5,601 nt of DNA from Planctomicrobium sp. (GTDB lineage: Bacteria; Planctomycetota; Planctomycetia; Planctomycetales; Planctomycetaceae). Below the pieces are notes generated by a model that was not told where the DNA came from, did no database searches, and saw only the letters and a program-made list of their open reading frames with translations. The DNA lies in the NCBI GenBank assembly GCA_018659505.1, contig JABJMI010000518.1, forward strand, positions 1 to 5,601, in the 5' to 3' direction. Position numbers and translations under genes: made by a program. Each line of letters opens with the position of its first letter. The first letter of the stretch is position 1. Positions 1 through 5,460 of this stretch are shown here, in pieces.

Positions 1-517
1 CCAAACCAGAAGCCGGTTCATCAAGTAAGAGGAGGTCGGGATCGTGTAACAACACACGTGCCAGTGCGAGTCGTTGTTTCATTCCGCGAGAAAGCGCATC
101 AACTGGTGAATCAATTTTGTGCGTCAGGTCTGTTAGTTCGAGAACGTCCTTAACGACAGATTCTCGCCGATCTTTAGGCAAGCGATACGCCGCAGCGAAG
201 AAGTGTAGATACTCTCGTGAGGTGAGGTCTTCATAGACTCCAAAGAAGTCGGGCATAAAGCCGATCATCTCACGAACGCGATCAGGATCGTCACGAACCT
301 CAATGCCATTGACACGTACAGTTCCTTCAAACTTCTTTTGCAGCGTCGCCAGCACTCGAATGGTGGAAGACTTCCCAGCACCATTGGGGCCAATAAACCC
401 AAAGACTTCGCCCTTTGGAATTTCGAACGAAATGCCTCGAACCGCGTGAACCTTACCGTAATTGACATGCAGATTGTTGACCGAAACAACCGTCTTCTCT
501 TTTGACTCAATTGACAT
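1..517 (-). CDS. ABC transporter ATP-binding protein, ABC-2 type (3' end outside window)
   Basis: ATPase subunit that would power a separate ABC-2-type permease at the inner membrane; the substrate cannot be told. The reading frame has no stop before the window edge, so 172 N-terminal residues are seen. Visible motifs are the A-loop aromatic Y20, Walker A GPNGAGKSS (43-51), a Q-loop region GFMPD (86-90) with Asp90 where Gln is usual, the signature LSRGM (142-146) instead of LSGGM, and Walker B LLLLDEP (162-168). The D-loop begins at ASGL (169-172). Still missing are the H-loop and C-terminal part; such ATPases are usually about 240-320 aa. ATG at 517 is chosen because an in-frame TGA lies upstream at 590-592 with no other ATG or GTG between; AAGG at 523-526 (complement) is a modest ribosome site. 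The permease gene would be expected to the left. Family assignment is firm; NatA/CcmA-like grouping is inferred. Confidence 0.95.
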   Translation of the reverse strand, partial: MSIESKEKTVVSVNNLHVNYGKVHAVRGISFEIPKGEVFGFIGPNGAGKSSTIRVLATLQKKFEGTVRVNGIEVRDDPDRVREMIGFMPDFFGVYEDLTSREYLHFFAAAYRLPKDRRESVVKDVLELTDLTHKIDSPVDALSRGMKQRLALARVLLHDPDLLLLDEPASGL

Positions 518-525
518 CCTGAACC

Positions 526-669
526 TTATTCCGGAATCGTGCTGAATAGCCTCTGATAACGATAGATACGAACCTGCTCGACTGATTGATCAATGATTGT
601 TGTCAAAATGGACCAGAAATGTCCAATGTGGGAGATGTTTGATTTCGCTACTCGGTCATCTTCCTCCAT
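526..669 (-). CDS. Possible 47-aa small ORF upstream of the ABC ATPase
   Basis: A 47-codon frame opens with ATG at 669 and closes with TAA at 526-528, leaving 8 bases before the ATPase ATG, a spacing that would allow translational coupling. The peptide begins MEEDDRVAKS and contains a mildly hydrophobic centre around GHFWSILTTII (16-26), followed by a basic stretch with VRIYRYQR (33-40). There is no Shine-Dalgarno sequence before its ATG, and I recognise no family. An in-frame TAA lies two codons upstream of the ATG, so the frame cannot be longer. It could be a leader peptide, a real small protein, or chance; chance is the most likely. Confidence 0.2.
   Translation of the reverse strand: MEEDDRVAKSNISHIGHFWSILTTIIDQSVEQVRIYRYQRLFSTIPE
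585..594. repeat. 10-bp perfect palindrome ATTGATCAAT
   Basis: The sequence is its own reverse complement and lies about 70 bases upstream of the ABC ATPase start. A related half-site (ATCAAT/ATTGAT) recurs as an interrupted palindrome at 906-921 near the DUF1501 side of the same intergenic region. A shared operator is possible, but AT-rich palindromes of this length also arise by chance. Confidence 0.3.
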
Positions 670-905
670 GTTAGCTTAGCTGATCTCAACGAAAAGGCGC
701 AATGACGCATAGGGTGCAAAGAGTTTTCACCGCTTCTTTCACTTCTTTGCGTTTATCTTCAAAAGCAACAAGGTCTCTCTCTCGGGATGCCCTATGAATT
801 ATCGTAAACCATTCTCGCTTTATGAATCTGTTCAATCCGTAATATTTGCGTTCAATTATTATTGCCATACGAAGTGAGGAATCTACTCGAACAAGCTGCA
901 TACCG

Positions 906-921
906 ATCAATCGCTATTGAT
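906..921. repeat. Interrupted palindrome ATCAAT-cgct-ATTGAT
   Basis: Six-base arms at 906-911 and 916-921 are separated by four bases, about 77 bases upstream of the DUF1501 ATG. The arms share the ATTGAT word with the palindrome at 585-594. It may be an operator or a small hairpin; nothing in the sequence proves either. Confidence 0.3.
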
Positions 922-986
922 GTTAACCGCTTGGGAAGGTACTCTCGTTACTGATGCTTTTCCATTGCAATGGATTCGTTAGCCAC

Positions 987-990
987 GAGG
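987..990 (+). promoter_or_regulatory. Ribosome binding site GAGG that fixes the DUF1501 start
   Basis: GAGG sits 7 bases before ATG at 998 but only 1 base before the in-frame TTG at 992. This spacing favours ATG 998 and removes two residues from the longest possible frame. Confidence 0.6.
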
Positions 991-997
991 TTTGATT

Positions 998-2299
998 ATG
1001 TTGAATTGGTACGGTGCTCAACGTCGTTTCTGTGACAATATCAATCGTCGAGATTTCTTCACTATCGGTGCGACCGGAATAGCAGGTTTGTCGTTGCCGA
1101 ACTTGTTACGGGCTGAAGCTCTTGCGGGAGCAAAAGCGACTGGCAAATCGATCATCAATATCTACCTCGCTGGTGGACCGACTCATCTTGATACATTCGA
1201 TCTCAAGCCGAAAGCACCGAAAGAATTCCGAGGCGAATTCAGCCCGATTGCGACCAAAGCGAGCGGCGTTGAGATCTGCGAACTCTTTCCTAATCTCGCA
1301 TCACATGGAGACAAGATCGCGATTGTCCGTTCTCTTGTTGATCTGAAGAATGAACACTCGGCAACGCAATCAGATTCGGGCTGGTCGACACGAGCGATGA
1401 AAGAGCAGGGTGGTCGACCCGGGTTGGGAGCAGTCATGTCGAAACTGTATGGACCAGCTGTTACGACAGCTGATGGGACCGCTCCAATGGCGATGGATCT
1501 AACAGGTTGGACACGCCCGGGGTTTCTTGGTCAAACTCATTCCGCATATCGACCCGATGGGACAGGCAAAGCAAATCTAAAATTGAACACGAGAATCAAA
1601 GAGGATCGCTTTCAAGAAAGAAGCGAACTACTGGGACAATTTGATCGTTACCGTCGTCAGGCGGATGCCAGCGGGATGATGGACGCGATGGATAGTTTTT
1701 CGCAGCGAGCATTTGGATTGATTACATCGGGTCAGGTTGCCAAAGCGATTGACCTCAATGAAGAGGCAGAAGAGACAGTTGATCGCTACGGAGCGAAAAA
1801 AGACCGCGATGCGAAGAATTTTCTCATGGCTCGCAGATTGATTGATACCGGAGTTCGAAACGTCGCCTTTTCAATAGGCGGCTGGGACACTCATGGCAAA
1901 AACTTCGATGCCATGCGTAAAAAATTACCGGTGATGGATGTCGCAATGTCAGCCATGATTGAAGACTTGCACAACTCCGGCAGACTCGAGGACACCATCA
2001 TCATGATGTCAGGCGAATTCGGTCGGACTCCACGCATCAACAAGAATGCGGGACGTGATCACTGGCCAAGTGCCGGCTTCTTCTTTCTCTGCGGAGGAGG
2101 TCTCAACACTGGTCAAGTGATTGGCTCAACAAATCGCCTCGGCGAACGCCCGGAAGATCGCCCTGTCCATCTACAAGAAGTCTTCGCGACCGTTTATCGT
2201 CAACTCGGTATTGATTGTCAGCAACCGCTCTTACAAGACAACAACGGTCGTCCGCAGTTTCTCGTTGATCATCGGCAGGTGATTGAGGAGCTTGTTTAG
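998..2299 (+). CDS. DUF1501 family protein, Tat-exported
   Basis: Complete 433-residue member of the DUF1501 family (Pfam PF07394), a large family in planctomycetes whose biochemical role is not established; the fold is related to the sulfatase/alkaline phosphatase group. The N-terminus carries a twin-arginine signal, NRRDFF (16-21) followed by the hydrophobic IGATGIAGLSL (23-33) and LLRAEA (36-41). Family landmarks follow in order: IYLAGGPTHLD (55-65), FRGEFSPIAT (77-86), GGWDTHG (294-300), SGEFGRTP (338-345) and GRDHWP (352-357), so it appears intact and full length. The His/Asp-rich motifs resemble metal-binding sites of the superfamily, which is an inference. In planctomycetes such genes often pair with a DUF1549/DUF1553 cytochrome-like partner; none is present here. 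The start is ATG 998 on ribosome-site spacing. The gene appears to stand alone: a hairpin follows directly and the next gene starts 114 bases later. Confidence 0.95.
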   Translation: MLNWYGAQRRFCDNINRRDFFTIGATGIAGLSLPNLLRAEALAGAKATGKSIINIYLAGGPTHLDTFDLKPKAPKEFRGEFSPIATKASGVEICELFPNLASHGDKIAIVRSLVDLKNEHSATQSDSGWSTRAMKEQGGRPGLGAVMSKLYGPAVTTADGTAPMAMDLTGWTRPGFLGQTHSAYRPDGTGKANLKLNTRIKEDRFQERSELLGQFDRYRRQADASGMMDAMDSFSQRAFGLITSGQVAKAIDLNEEAEETVDRYGAKKDRDAKNFLMARRLIDTGVRNVAFSIGGWDTHGKNFDAMRKKLPVMDVAMSAMIEDLHNSGRLEDTIIMMSGEFGRTPRINKNAGRDHWPSAGFFFLCGGGLNTGQVIGSTNRLGERPEDRPVHLQEVFATVYRQLGIDCQQPLLQDNNGRPQFLVDHRQVIEELV

Positions 2300-2305
2300 C
2301 GGTTT

Positions 2306-2328
2306 GCCCCACACTTAAAGTGTGAGGC
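2306..2328 (+). terminator. Hairpin 6 bases after the DUF1501 stop, possible terminator
   Basis: The arms CACACTT (2310-2316) and AAGTGTG (2318-2324) are perfectly complementary. After a C/A mismatch, GCC (2306-2308) pairs with GGC (2326-2328), giving a stem of about ten pairs with a tight loop. Only a short T run (TTTT at 2337-2340) follows after an eight-base gap, so as an intrinsic terminator it is imperfect. Its place right after the stop codon supports an mRNA 3'-end role. Confidence 0.5.
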
Positions 2329-2399
2329 TAATCAAGTTTTACTACTCGAATCTCATCTTGCACTCCATCAATGATTTCCGCTAAGAGACCCTAGCTCGC

Positions 2400-2406
2400 G
2401 GAAGGA
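2400..2406 (+). promoter_or_regulatory. Ribosome binding site GGAAGGA that fixes the barrel-protein start
   Basis: A strong purine-rich site with 7 bases to ATG at 2414. The in-frame TTG at 2408 would leave only one base, so ATG 2414 is the better start. Confidence 0.65.
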
Positions 2407-2413
2407 TTTGAAG

Positions 2414-3292
2414 ATGTTACCCCAATTTGCTCGTTTCTTGTTTCTCGCACTCATAGCATGTTTTATGCTTTCTCCTCTGCATACACGTCTATTTGCTGGC
2501 GATTTGGGCGATGTACGCGAATCAGCGAAGGGGAGCTCTTCAAGTGATGATAACGAAAGCAACAACAAGAAAAAGAAGAAGCGTCGACGCAGTTCTCACA
2601 ACCATTACGACGATTGTGATGACGATTCGTCATTTTTTTCCGATCTATTAGGTCCGCCGATACTCTTTACGGTCACTGCCCCTTGGTGGGGACCGGCAGC
2701 GATGGTAGGTGATGACTATTCGAGCGTTCCAGAATTTCCGCACTATCCTTACCAGGATGGTGTCGATGGCTATCTGATTTTCTATCCCGAAGAACTCGCA
2801 ACCTACAACGGAATTGGGGAAAGGTTCACTGCCGAATACGGGAATGATTTTTCCGGCTTAGAACGAATCGGTGGGCGAGTTCAACTCGATACGCAATCTC
2901 GTTTCGGAATCGACACAGAATGGAATCATTGGCGAGAAGAAATCTCCGGTGGCACCGATGAACTTTGGACTGGAGATGCCAATCTGATCTTTCGATTTGC
3001 CCAAAGTGAGAAGATCCAGTTCTATACCGGTCTCGGTCTCAACTGGATGGGCGGCGGTCAAAGCGATGTCGGTTTTAACTTCACGTATGGCTTCGACTGG
3101 TTTCCAACCGATCCATTCGTGATTCGTAGCGTCTTAGATGCCGGAACGATTGGCGACGCTGACTTGTACCACAGCAAGACAACCATCGGTCTCGTTTACA
3201 ATCACCTCGAATTGTACACCGGCTACGACATCCTGCACATCGGCGATTCGAACCTGCAAGGCTTGGTCGCTGGCTTCACACTCTGGTGGTGA
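2414..3292 (+). CDS. Secreted hypothetical protein with charged linker and probable outer-membrane beta-barrel
   Basis: A 292-residue protein that I cannot assign to a named family. Residues 1-29 form a Sec-type signal peptide (hydrophobic core LFLALIACFML, likely cleavage after LFA at 29). Residues 41-75 are low complexity: Ser/Asp, then five Lys and three Arg in a row (52-59), then His/Asp-rich HNHYDDCDDD (62-71). Residues 80-150 are rich in Pro, Tyr and Trp (for example APWWGP at 89-94). From about 151 to the end, alternating polar and aromatic segments such as RFGIDTEWNHW, IQFYTGLGLNW, DVGFNFTYGFDWF and HLELYTGYDIL suggest eight or nine antiparallel strands. The chain ends in LVAGFTLWW, an aromatic C-terminus like the signal recognised by the BAM machinery. 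I infer a small outer-membrane barrel with a periplasmic N-terminal extension; a soluble beta-sandwich is the alternative. Convergent with the small gene at 3419-3685. Confidence 0.85.
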   Translation: MLPQFARFLFLALIACFMLSPLHTRLFAGDLGDVRESAKGSSSSDDNESNNKKKKKRRRSSHNHYDDCDDDSSFFSDLLGPPILFTVTAPWWGPAAMVGDDYSSVPEFPHYPYQDGVDGYLIFYPEELATYNGIGERFTAEYGNDFSGLERIGGRVQLDTQSRFGIDTEWNHWREEISGGTDELWTGDANLIFRFAQSEKIQFYTGLGLNWMGGGQSDVGFNFTYGFDWFPTDPFVIRSVLDAGTIGDADLYHSKTTIGLVYNHLELYTGYDILHIGDSNLQGLVAGFTLWW

Positions 3293-3307
3293 TCTGACAC
3301 AACGAAA

Positions 3308-3346
3308 AAATAGACGAATGAAGTTCGCGACTACATTCGTCTATTT
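3308..3346. terminator. Long hairpin between convergent genes, probably a bidirectional terminator
   Basis: Perfect 13-bp arms at 3308-3320 (AAATAGACGAATG) and 3334-3346 (CATTCGTCTATTT) enclose a 13-base loop in which AGT (3322-3324) can pair with ACT (3330-3332). It starts 15 bases after the barrel-protein stop and lies 72 bases past the stop of the small minus-strand gene. The run of six A at 3305-3310 gives a six-T tail on the minus strand, so it is a good intrinsic terminator in that direction and a weaker one on the plus strand. Confidence 0.75.
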
Positions 3347-3370
3347 GAATCTGATTTGAGTTGGATGAAA

Positions 3371-3409
3371 ATCAACACTCTCTCAACTCTAATCCATCAA
3401 CTCTCAACT
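3371..3409. repeat. Short imperfect direct repeat, ATCAAC...CTCTCAACT
   Basis: The word CTCTCAACT occurs at 3380-3388 and again at 3401-3409, each preceded by ATCAAC (3371-3376 and 3396-3401). The pair lies between the convergent terminator and the stop of the small minus-strand gene. It is simple CT/CA-rich sequence and I see no function for it. Confidence 0.35.
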
Positions 3410-3418
3410 TGTCTCCCA

Positions 3419-3685
3419 TCACTTCTGAGATTTGAAATGTGGCTGCACGTTTGCAGAAGAGTAACCTTTGTATTTGTGAAATTTCAAATCCCATTTGCAT
3501 TTTAGAATTCTCGACTTCAAAGTTCGTTTGTAGGCAGCGAGTTTTGAAGAAGGATAAATTGGTCGCTCAGGCAATGATCCTTTTGGACCTTTCCATTCAG
3601 GAGCAGCACTCGCACTGTTTTGTGTTGTCATCCCGCCAAATAAAAACATCGTGACGACGGCAACCATCATGATTTTCTTGTACAT
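3419..3685 (-). CDS. Small secreted, highly basic hypothetical protein
   Basis: An 88-residue protein of unrecognised family. Residues 1-27 look like a clean Sec signal peptide: MYKK, then a hydrophobic core MMVAVVTMFLFGG (6-18), then a small-residue site SASA (24-27) with cleavage probably before APEW. The mature part of about 61 residues is Lys/Arg-rich with only three acidic residues, has one Cys (in LKCKWDLKFHKYKGY), and several Pro and aromatic residues, so it should be strongly positive outside the cytoplasm. The ATG at 3685 has a good ribosome site, GGGAGAG (complement of 3691-3697), five bases upstream. It lies 211 bases downstream of the oxidoreductase gene on the same strand, too far to assume an operon, and converges on the barrel-protein gene. 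A periplasmic nucleic-acid- or polysaccharide-binding peptide is conceivable, but the sequence does not say. Confidence 0.75.
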   Translation of the reverse strand: MYKKIMMVAVVTMFLFGGMTTQNSASAAPEWKGPKGSLPERPIYPSSKLAAYKRTLKSRILKCKWDLKFHKYKGYSSANVQPHFKSQK

Positions 3686-3690
3686 ATAGA

Positions 3691-3697
3691 CTCTCCC
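3691..3697 (-). promoter_or_regulatory. Ribosome binding site of the small secreted protein gene
   Basis: The complement reads GGGAGAG, five bases before the ATG at 3685. It supports translation of this short ORF and its start. Confidence 0.6.
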
Positions 3698-3729
3698 TAT
3701 CTATTTTCATTCTTAATCTTGAATGTTGT

Positions 3730-3747
3730 TGTCCTCCTTGAAGGACA
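3730..3747 (-). promoter_or_regulatory. Inverted repeat TGTCCT-N6-AGGACA upstream of the small secreted gene
   Basis: Perfect 6-bp arms at 3730-3735 and 3742-3747 flank a six-base spacer, 44 bases upstream of the ATG at 3685. It could be an operator or a leader hairpin. On the minus strand it contains AAGGAGGA, a Shine-Dalgarno-like run, but no suitable start codon for a real gene follows. Function is not shown. Confidence 0.35.
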
Positions 3748-3896
3748 CCATTCTGAACTATCGACTCGCTGCATTCATGGAATGATGTTGCTTACGCTAT
3801 CAGCAAAGATGCCTTGCCTTAAGTGCATCCTTTTCCGATTATTACGGTCGGGAGAACTTAATTTTCCATGATTATTCATTTCAATCGATACAACCT

Positions 3897-5249
3897 TTAC
3901 CCGAATTTTCGATCAGCGACCTGCATAAGCAACAGATTGGCTTCTGAATCGTTAATCACAACTTCTTTATCAGCGTCCCACTTCAATGGTCTCTGTAATG
4001 TTTGTGAAACGTATCCGAGATGCCCGGGAGTGATTGATCGGTGACCGGTTTCCGCCGGTGCGAGAGGTTCTTCTCTGCTAATCACACAGTCAATGAAATT
4101 CGCAACATGGTTCTTCACTTGCTGAACACGAAAATCTCCGGGAACCTTAAACTTCAAATTCGCCCAGCGAGAATCGGAGGCACTCATTCCGGCTCGTTTG
4201 ACATGGAACCAACCATTCTCCCCGATCCATTTTGTACCTTGCTCATTACGACTGGAGATGGTTGAAGTTATTCCATTTGGGTATTCACAGCGAATCGTAT
4301 ATTGATGCGGAGTGTTGTAGACATCGGTATTTGGATACGTCCAATCGACTGCTTCCACTAACGAGGGACCACTCTTGTCGAGATCCATTGACCAATGAGC
4401 AATGTCGTTGTGGTGTCCGATCCAGTCCATGAGGACTCCTCCGCCATAAGCACGATGTCCTCGCCACCAACGGTGATGTCGAGCCTGCATGTACGGCAGG
4501 ACTTCAGAAGGTCCGCACCAGCGTTCATAGTCGAGTCCAATGGGAGGAGTCAGAACTTCAGTGCTGCCCATCGGTTCATCATACCCCGGCGGAATACCAA
4601 CTTCGATCTTTTTAATCTCTCCTAGAACACCATTCCGAACGAGATTGACCGCATGTTGAAAGAAGGGGAGCGAACGTTGTTGTGAACCCGTTTGGAAGAC
4701 AGCCATCTGTTTAGCGACTTCTCGATAAACAGCCTGACCTTCCGAGAAGAGATGCGTCACCGGCTTTTCACAATAGACATCTTTGCCTGCTCGCAAAGCA
4801 TTCAATGTACATTGCGCATGCCAATGATCCGGCGTCGCGACAACGATCACATCAACATCATCTCGCTGACAAAGGTAGTCGTACTCAGAGGTGATCGTCA
4901 GCCCAGCGAAAGTACCAGACTTATATTGTTCACCATATTTCTTCTCGACTTTTTGTCGAGCAGGAACGCGACCGTATACTGGACCTTTCCCCCATCCTCG
5001 GTCTCGATAGTGGAGATCATGGACATCGCATAACCCAACAATCTGGACTCGTTCTTCGCCTAGGAATTCATCGAGAAGATTAAACCCTCGCGAACCAAGA
5101 CCGACTATTCCGACATTGATGCGGTCGTTGGCAGATGTATTGTTTTGAGCGGGCAAGCGAGAAGCCATTAATAACGGTGCAGCGAATGTCGCTGCGGTTG
5201 TTTTGAGGAATGTTCGTCGTGAAGGTGTGGAGAAGTTCTCGTATGGCAT
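3897..5249 (-). CDS. Gfo/Idh/MocA-family oxidoreductase, Tat-exported
   Basis: Complete 450-residue NAD(P)-dependent oxidoreductase of the Gfo/Idh/MocA group, which typically oxidises or reduces sugars, inositols or related polyols; the substrate is not evident. A twin-arginine signal is visible: SRRTFLK (10-16), hydrophobic AATFAAPLLMA (19-29), likely cleavage near LPAQ (32-35). The Rossmann fold starts with INVGIVGLGSRG (44-55). It continues through GLCDV (72-76), VVATPDHWHA (136-145) and the catalytic-lysine motif CEKPV (160-164). The C-terminal domain carries GGGVLMDWIGHHNDIAHW (269-286), matching the D-x3-H-type active-site region of the family. Length and motifs indicate an intact enzyme. 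Tat export fits a protein that folds with its nucleotide in the cytoplasm, as in glucose-fructose oxidoreductase. No Shine-Dalgarno precedes the ATG; an inverted repeat abuts it. The upstream neighbour on the same strand is a broken RDD gene 85 bases away. Confidence 0.95.
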   Translation of the reverse strand: MPYENFSTPSRRTFLKTTAATFAAPLLMASRLPAQNNTSANDRINVGIVGLGSRGFNLLDEFLGEERVQIVGLCDVHDLHYRDRGWGKGPVYGRVPARQKVEKKYGEQYKSGTFAGLTITSEYDYLCQRDDVDVIVVATPDHWHAQCTLNALRAGKDVYCEKPVTHLFSEGQAVYREVAKQMAVFQTGSQQRSLPFFQHAVNLVRNGVLGEIKKIEVGIPPGYDEPMGSTEVLTPPIGLDYERWCGPSEVLPYMQARHHRWWRGHRAYGGGVLMDWIGHHNDIAHWSMDLDKSGPSLVEAVDWTYPNTDVYNTPHQYTIRCEYPNGITSTISSRNEQGTKWIGENGWFHVKRAGMSASDSRWANLKFKVPGDFRVQQVKNHVANFIDCVISREEPLAPAETGHRSITPGHLGYVSQTLQRPLKWDADKEVVINDSEANLLLMQVADRKFG

Positions 5250-5293
5250 ATCGATTCTACAGCGATTAGTAACATTGGATTGTTAGAATCGAT
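5250..5293 (-). promoter_or_regulatory. Inverted repeat abutting the oxidoreductase start codon
   Basis: The arms ATCGATTCTA (5250-5259) and TAGAATCGAT (5284-5293) are perfectly complementary over 10 bp with 24 bases between. A nested repeat TAACA/TGTTA (5270-5274 and 5281-5285) lies inside and competes for two bases. On the mRNA, the second arm ends directly at the ATG of the oxidoreductase, in the place where a ribosome site would be expected and is not seen. It may be an operator, or a hairpin limiting translation. The role is inferred from position only. Confidence 0.5.
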
Positions 5294-5334
5294 TGTCGCG
5301 CTCAGTTCTAAATGATGCAAGTCCAGCTCAAGAC

Positions 5335-5460
5335 TCAACCTCGTCTTTTACGCGACTTAACGACAATGGTTCCTGCTTGATAGTCTCCAATGCGGCGTCC
5401 ATGTGGAGTGAAGAAAATCATCAATCCGGCTGGAAGCAAAGTGAATGGATTGGCTTCAAT
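5335..5460 (-). pseudogene. RDD-family membrane protein, C-terminal remnant cut by an IS element
   Basis: The minus strand reads 41 residues and a TGA. The peptide starts IEANPFTLLPAGLMIFF, a hydrophobic segment, and contains GRRIGDYQAGTIVV (residues 21-34), the typical 'RriGDxxAGTvVV' ending of RDD-family proteins (PF06271), then a basic tail KSRKRRG. Upstream the frame runs a little further into the inserted element, but that part (RARQVGTTS) does not look like RDD and overlaps sequence explained by the transposon end. RDD proteins usually span about 130 residues or more with several membrane helices, so most of the gene is missing from the window. It is presumably beyond the other end of the element, or lost. 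The remnant itself has no start codon near the junction. The family call is fairly sure; interruption is inferred from the abrupt change at about 5461. Confidence 0.75.

Larger units (their letters stand above)
518..991. other. Divergent intergenic region with no convincing gene
   Basis: This 474-base stretch lies between the divergent ABC ATPase and DUF1501 genes and must hold the promoters of both, but I cannot point to convincing -35/-10 pairs. It contains a 47-codon minus ORF (526-669) ending 8 bases before the ATPase start, and a 71-codon minus ORF (686-901) without a ribosome site or recognisable domain. It also holds a 10-bp palindrome ATTGATCAAT at 585-594, an interrupted one (ATCAAT-cgct-ATTGAT) at 906-921, and a stretch at about 693-722 with repeated TGCG/GCGCAA-type words. 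None of these is strong enough to call a gene. Confidence 0.6.

Noticed and set aside
265..510. 81-codon minus-strand ORF
   Set aside because: It overlaps the ABC ATPase in another frame of the same strand; the ATPase frame carries Walker A, signature and Walker B motifs.
686..901. 71-codon minus-strand ORF in the divergent gap (74 codons if a TTG start is used)
   Set aside because: No ribosome site before either start, no recognisable domain, and its C-terminal part is encoded by repeat-like TGCG sequence; more likely chance or a decayed repeat.
1183..1437. 84-codon minus-strand ORF and a 74-codon plus ORF at 1122-1346
   Set aside because: Both lie within the DUF1501 coding sequence in other frames and show no domain or ribosome site.
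3138..3359. 73-codon plus ORF overlapping the end of the barrel-protein gene
   Set aside because: Shadow frame; it runs into the terminator hairpin and has Thr/Cys-rich composition typical of an out-of-frame reading.
3439..3654. 71-codon plus ORF opposite the small secreted gene
   Set aside because: The minus-strand frame has a signal peptide and a good ribosome site, while the plus frame has neither.
3772..3784. Inverted repeat CATTC-ATG-GAATG in the gap between the oxidoreductase and the small gene
   Set aside because: Arms of only five bases with no supporting context; expected by chance.
3829..3860. Possible terminator after the oxidoreductase (CCGA/TCGG arms)
   Set aside because: Only four pairs around a nine-base loop and no proper T run; too weak to call.
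4692..5033. 113-codon plus ORF opposite the oxidoreductase
   Set aside because: Antisense shadow of the Rossmann domain, which is clearly coding on the minus strand.
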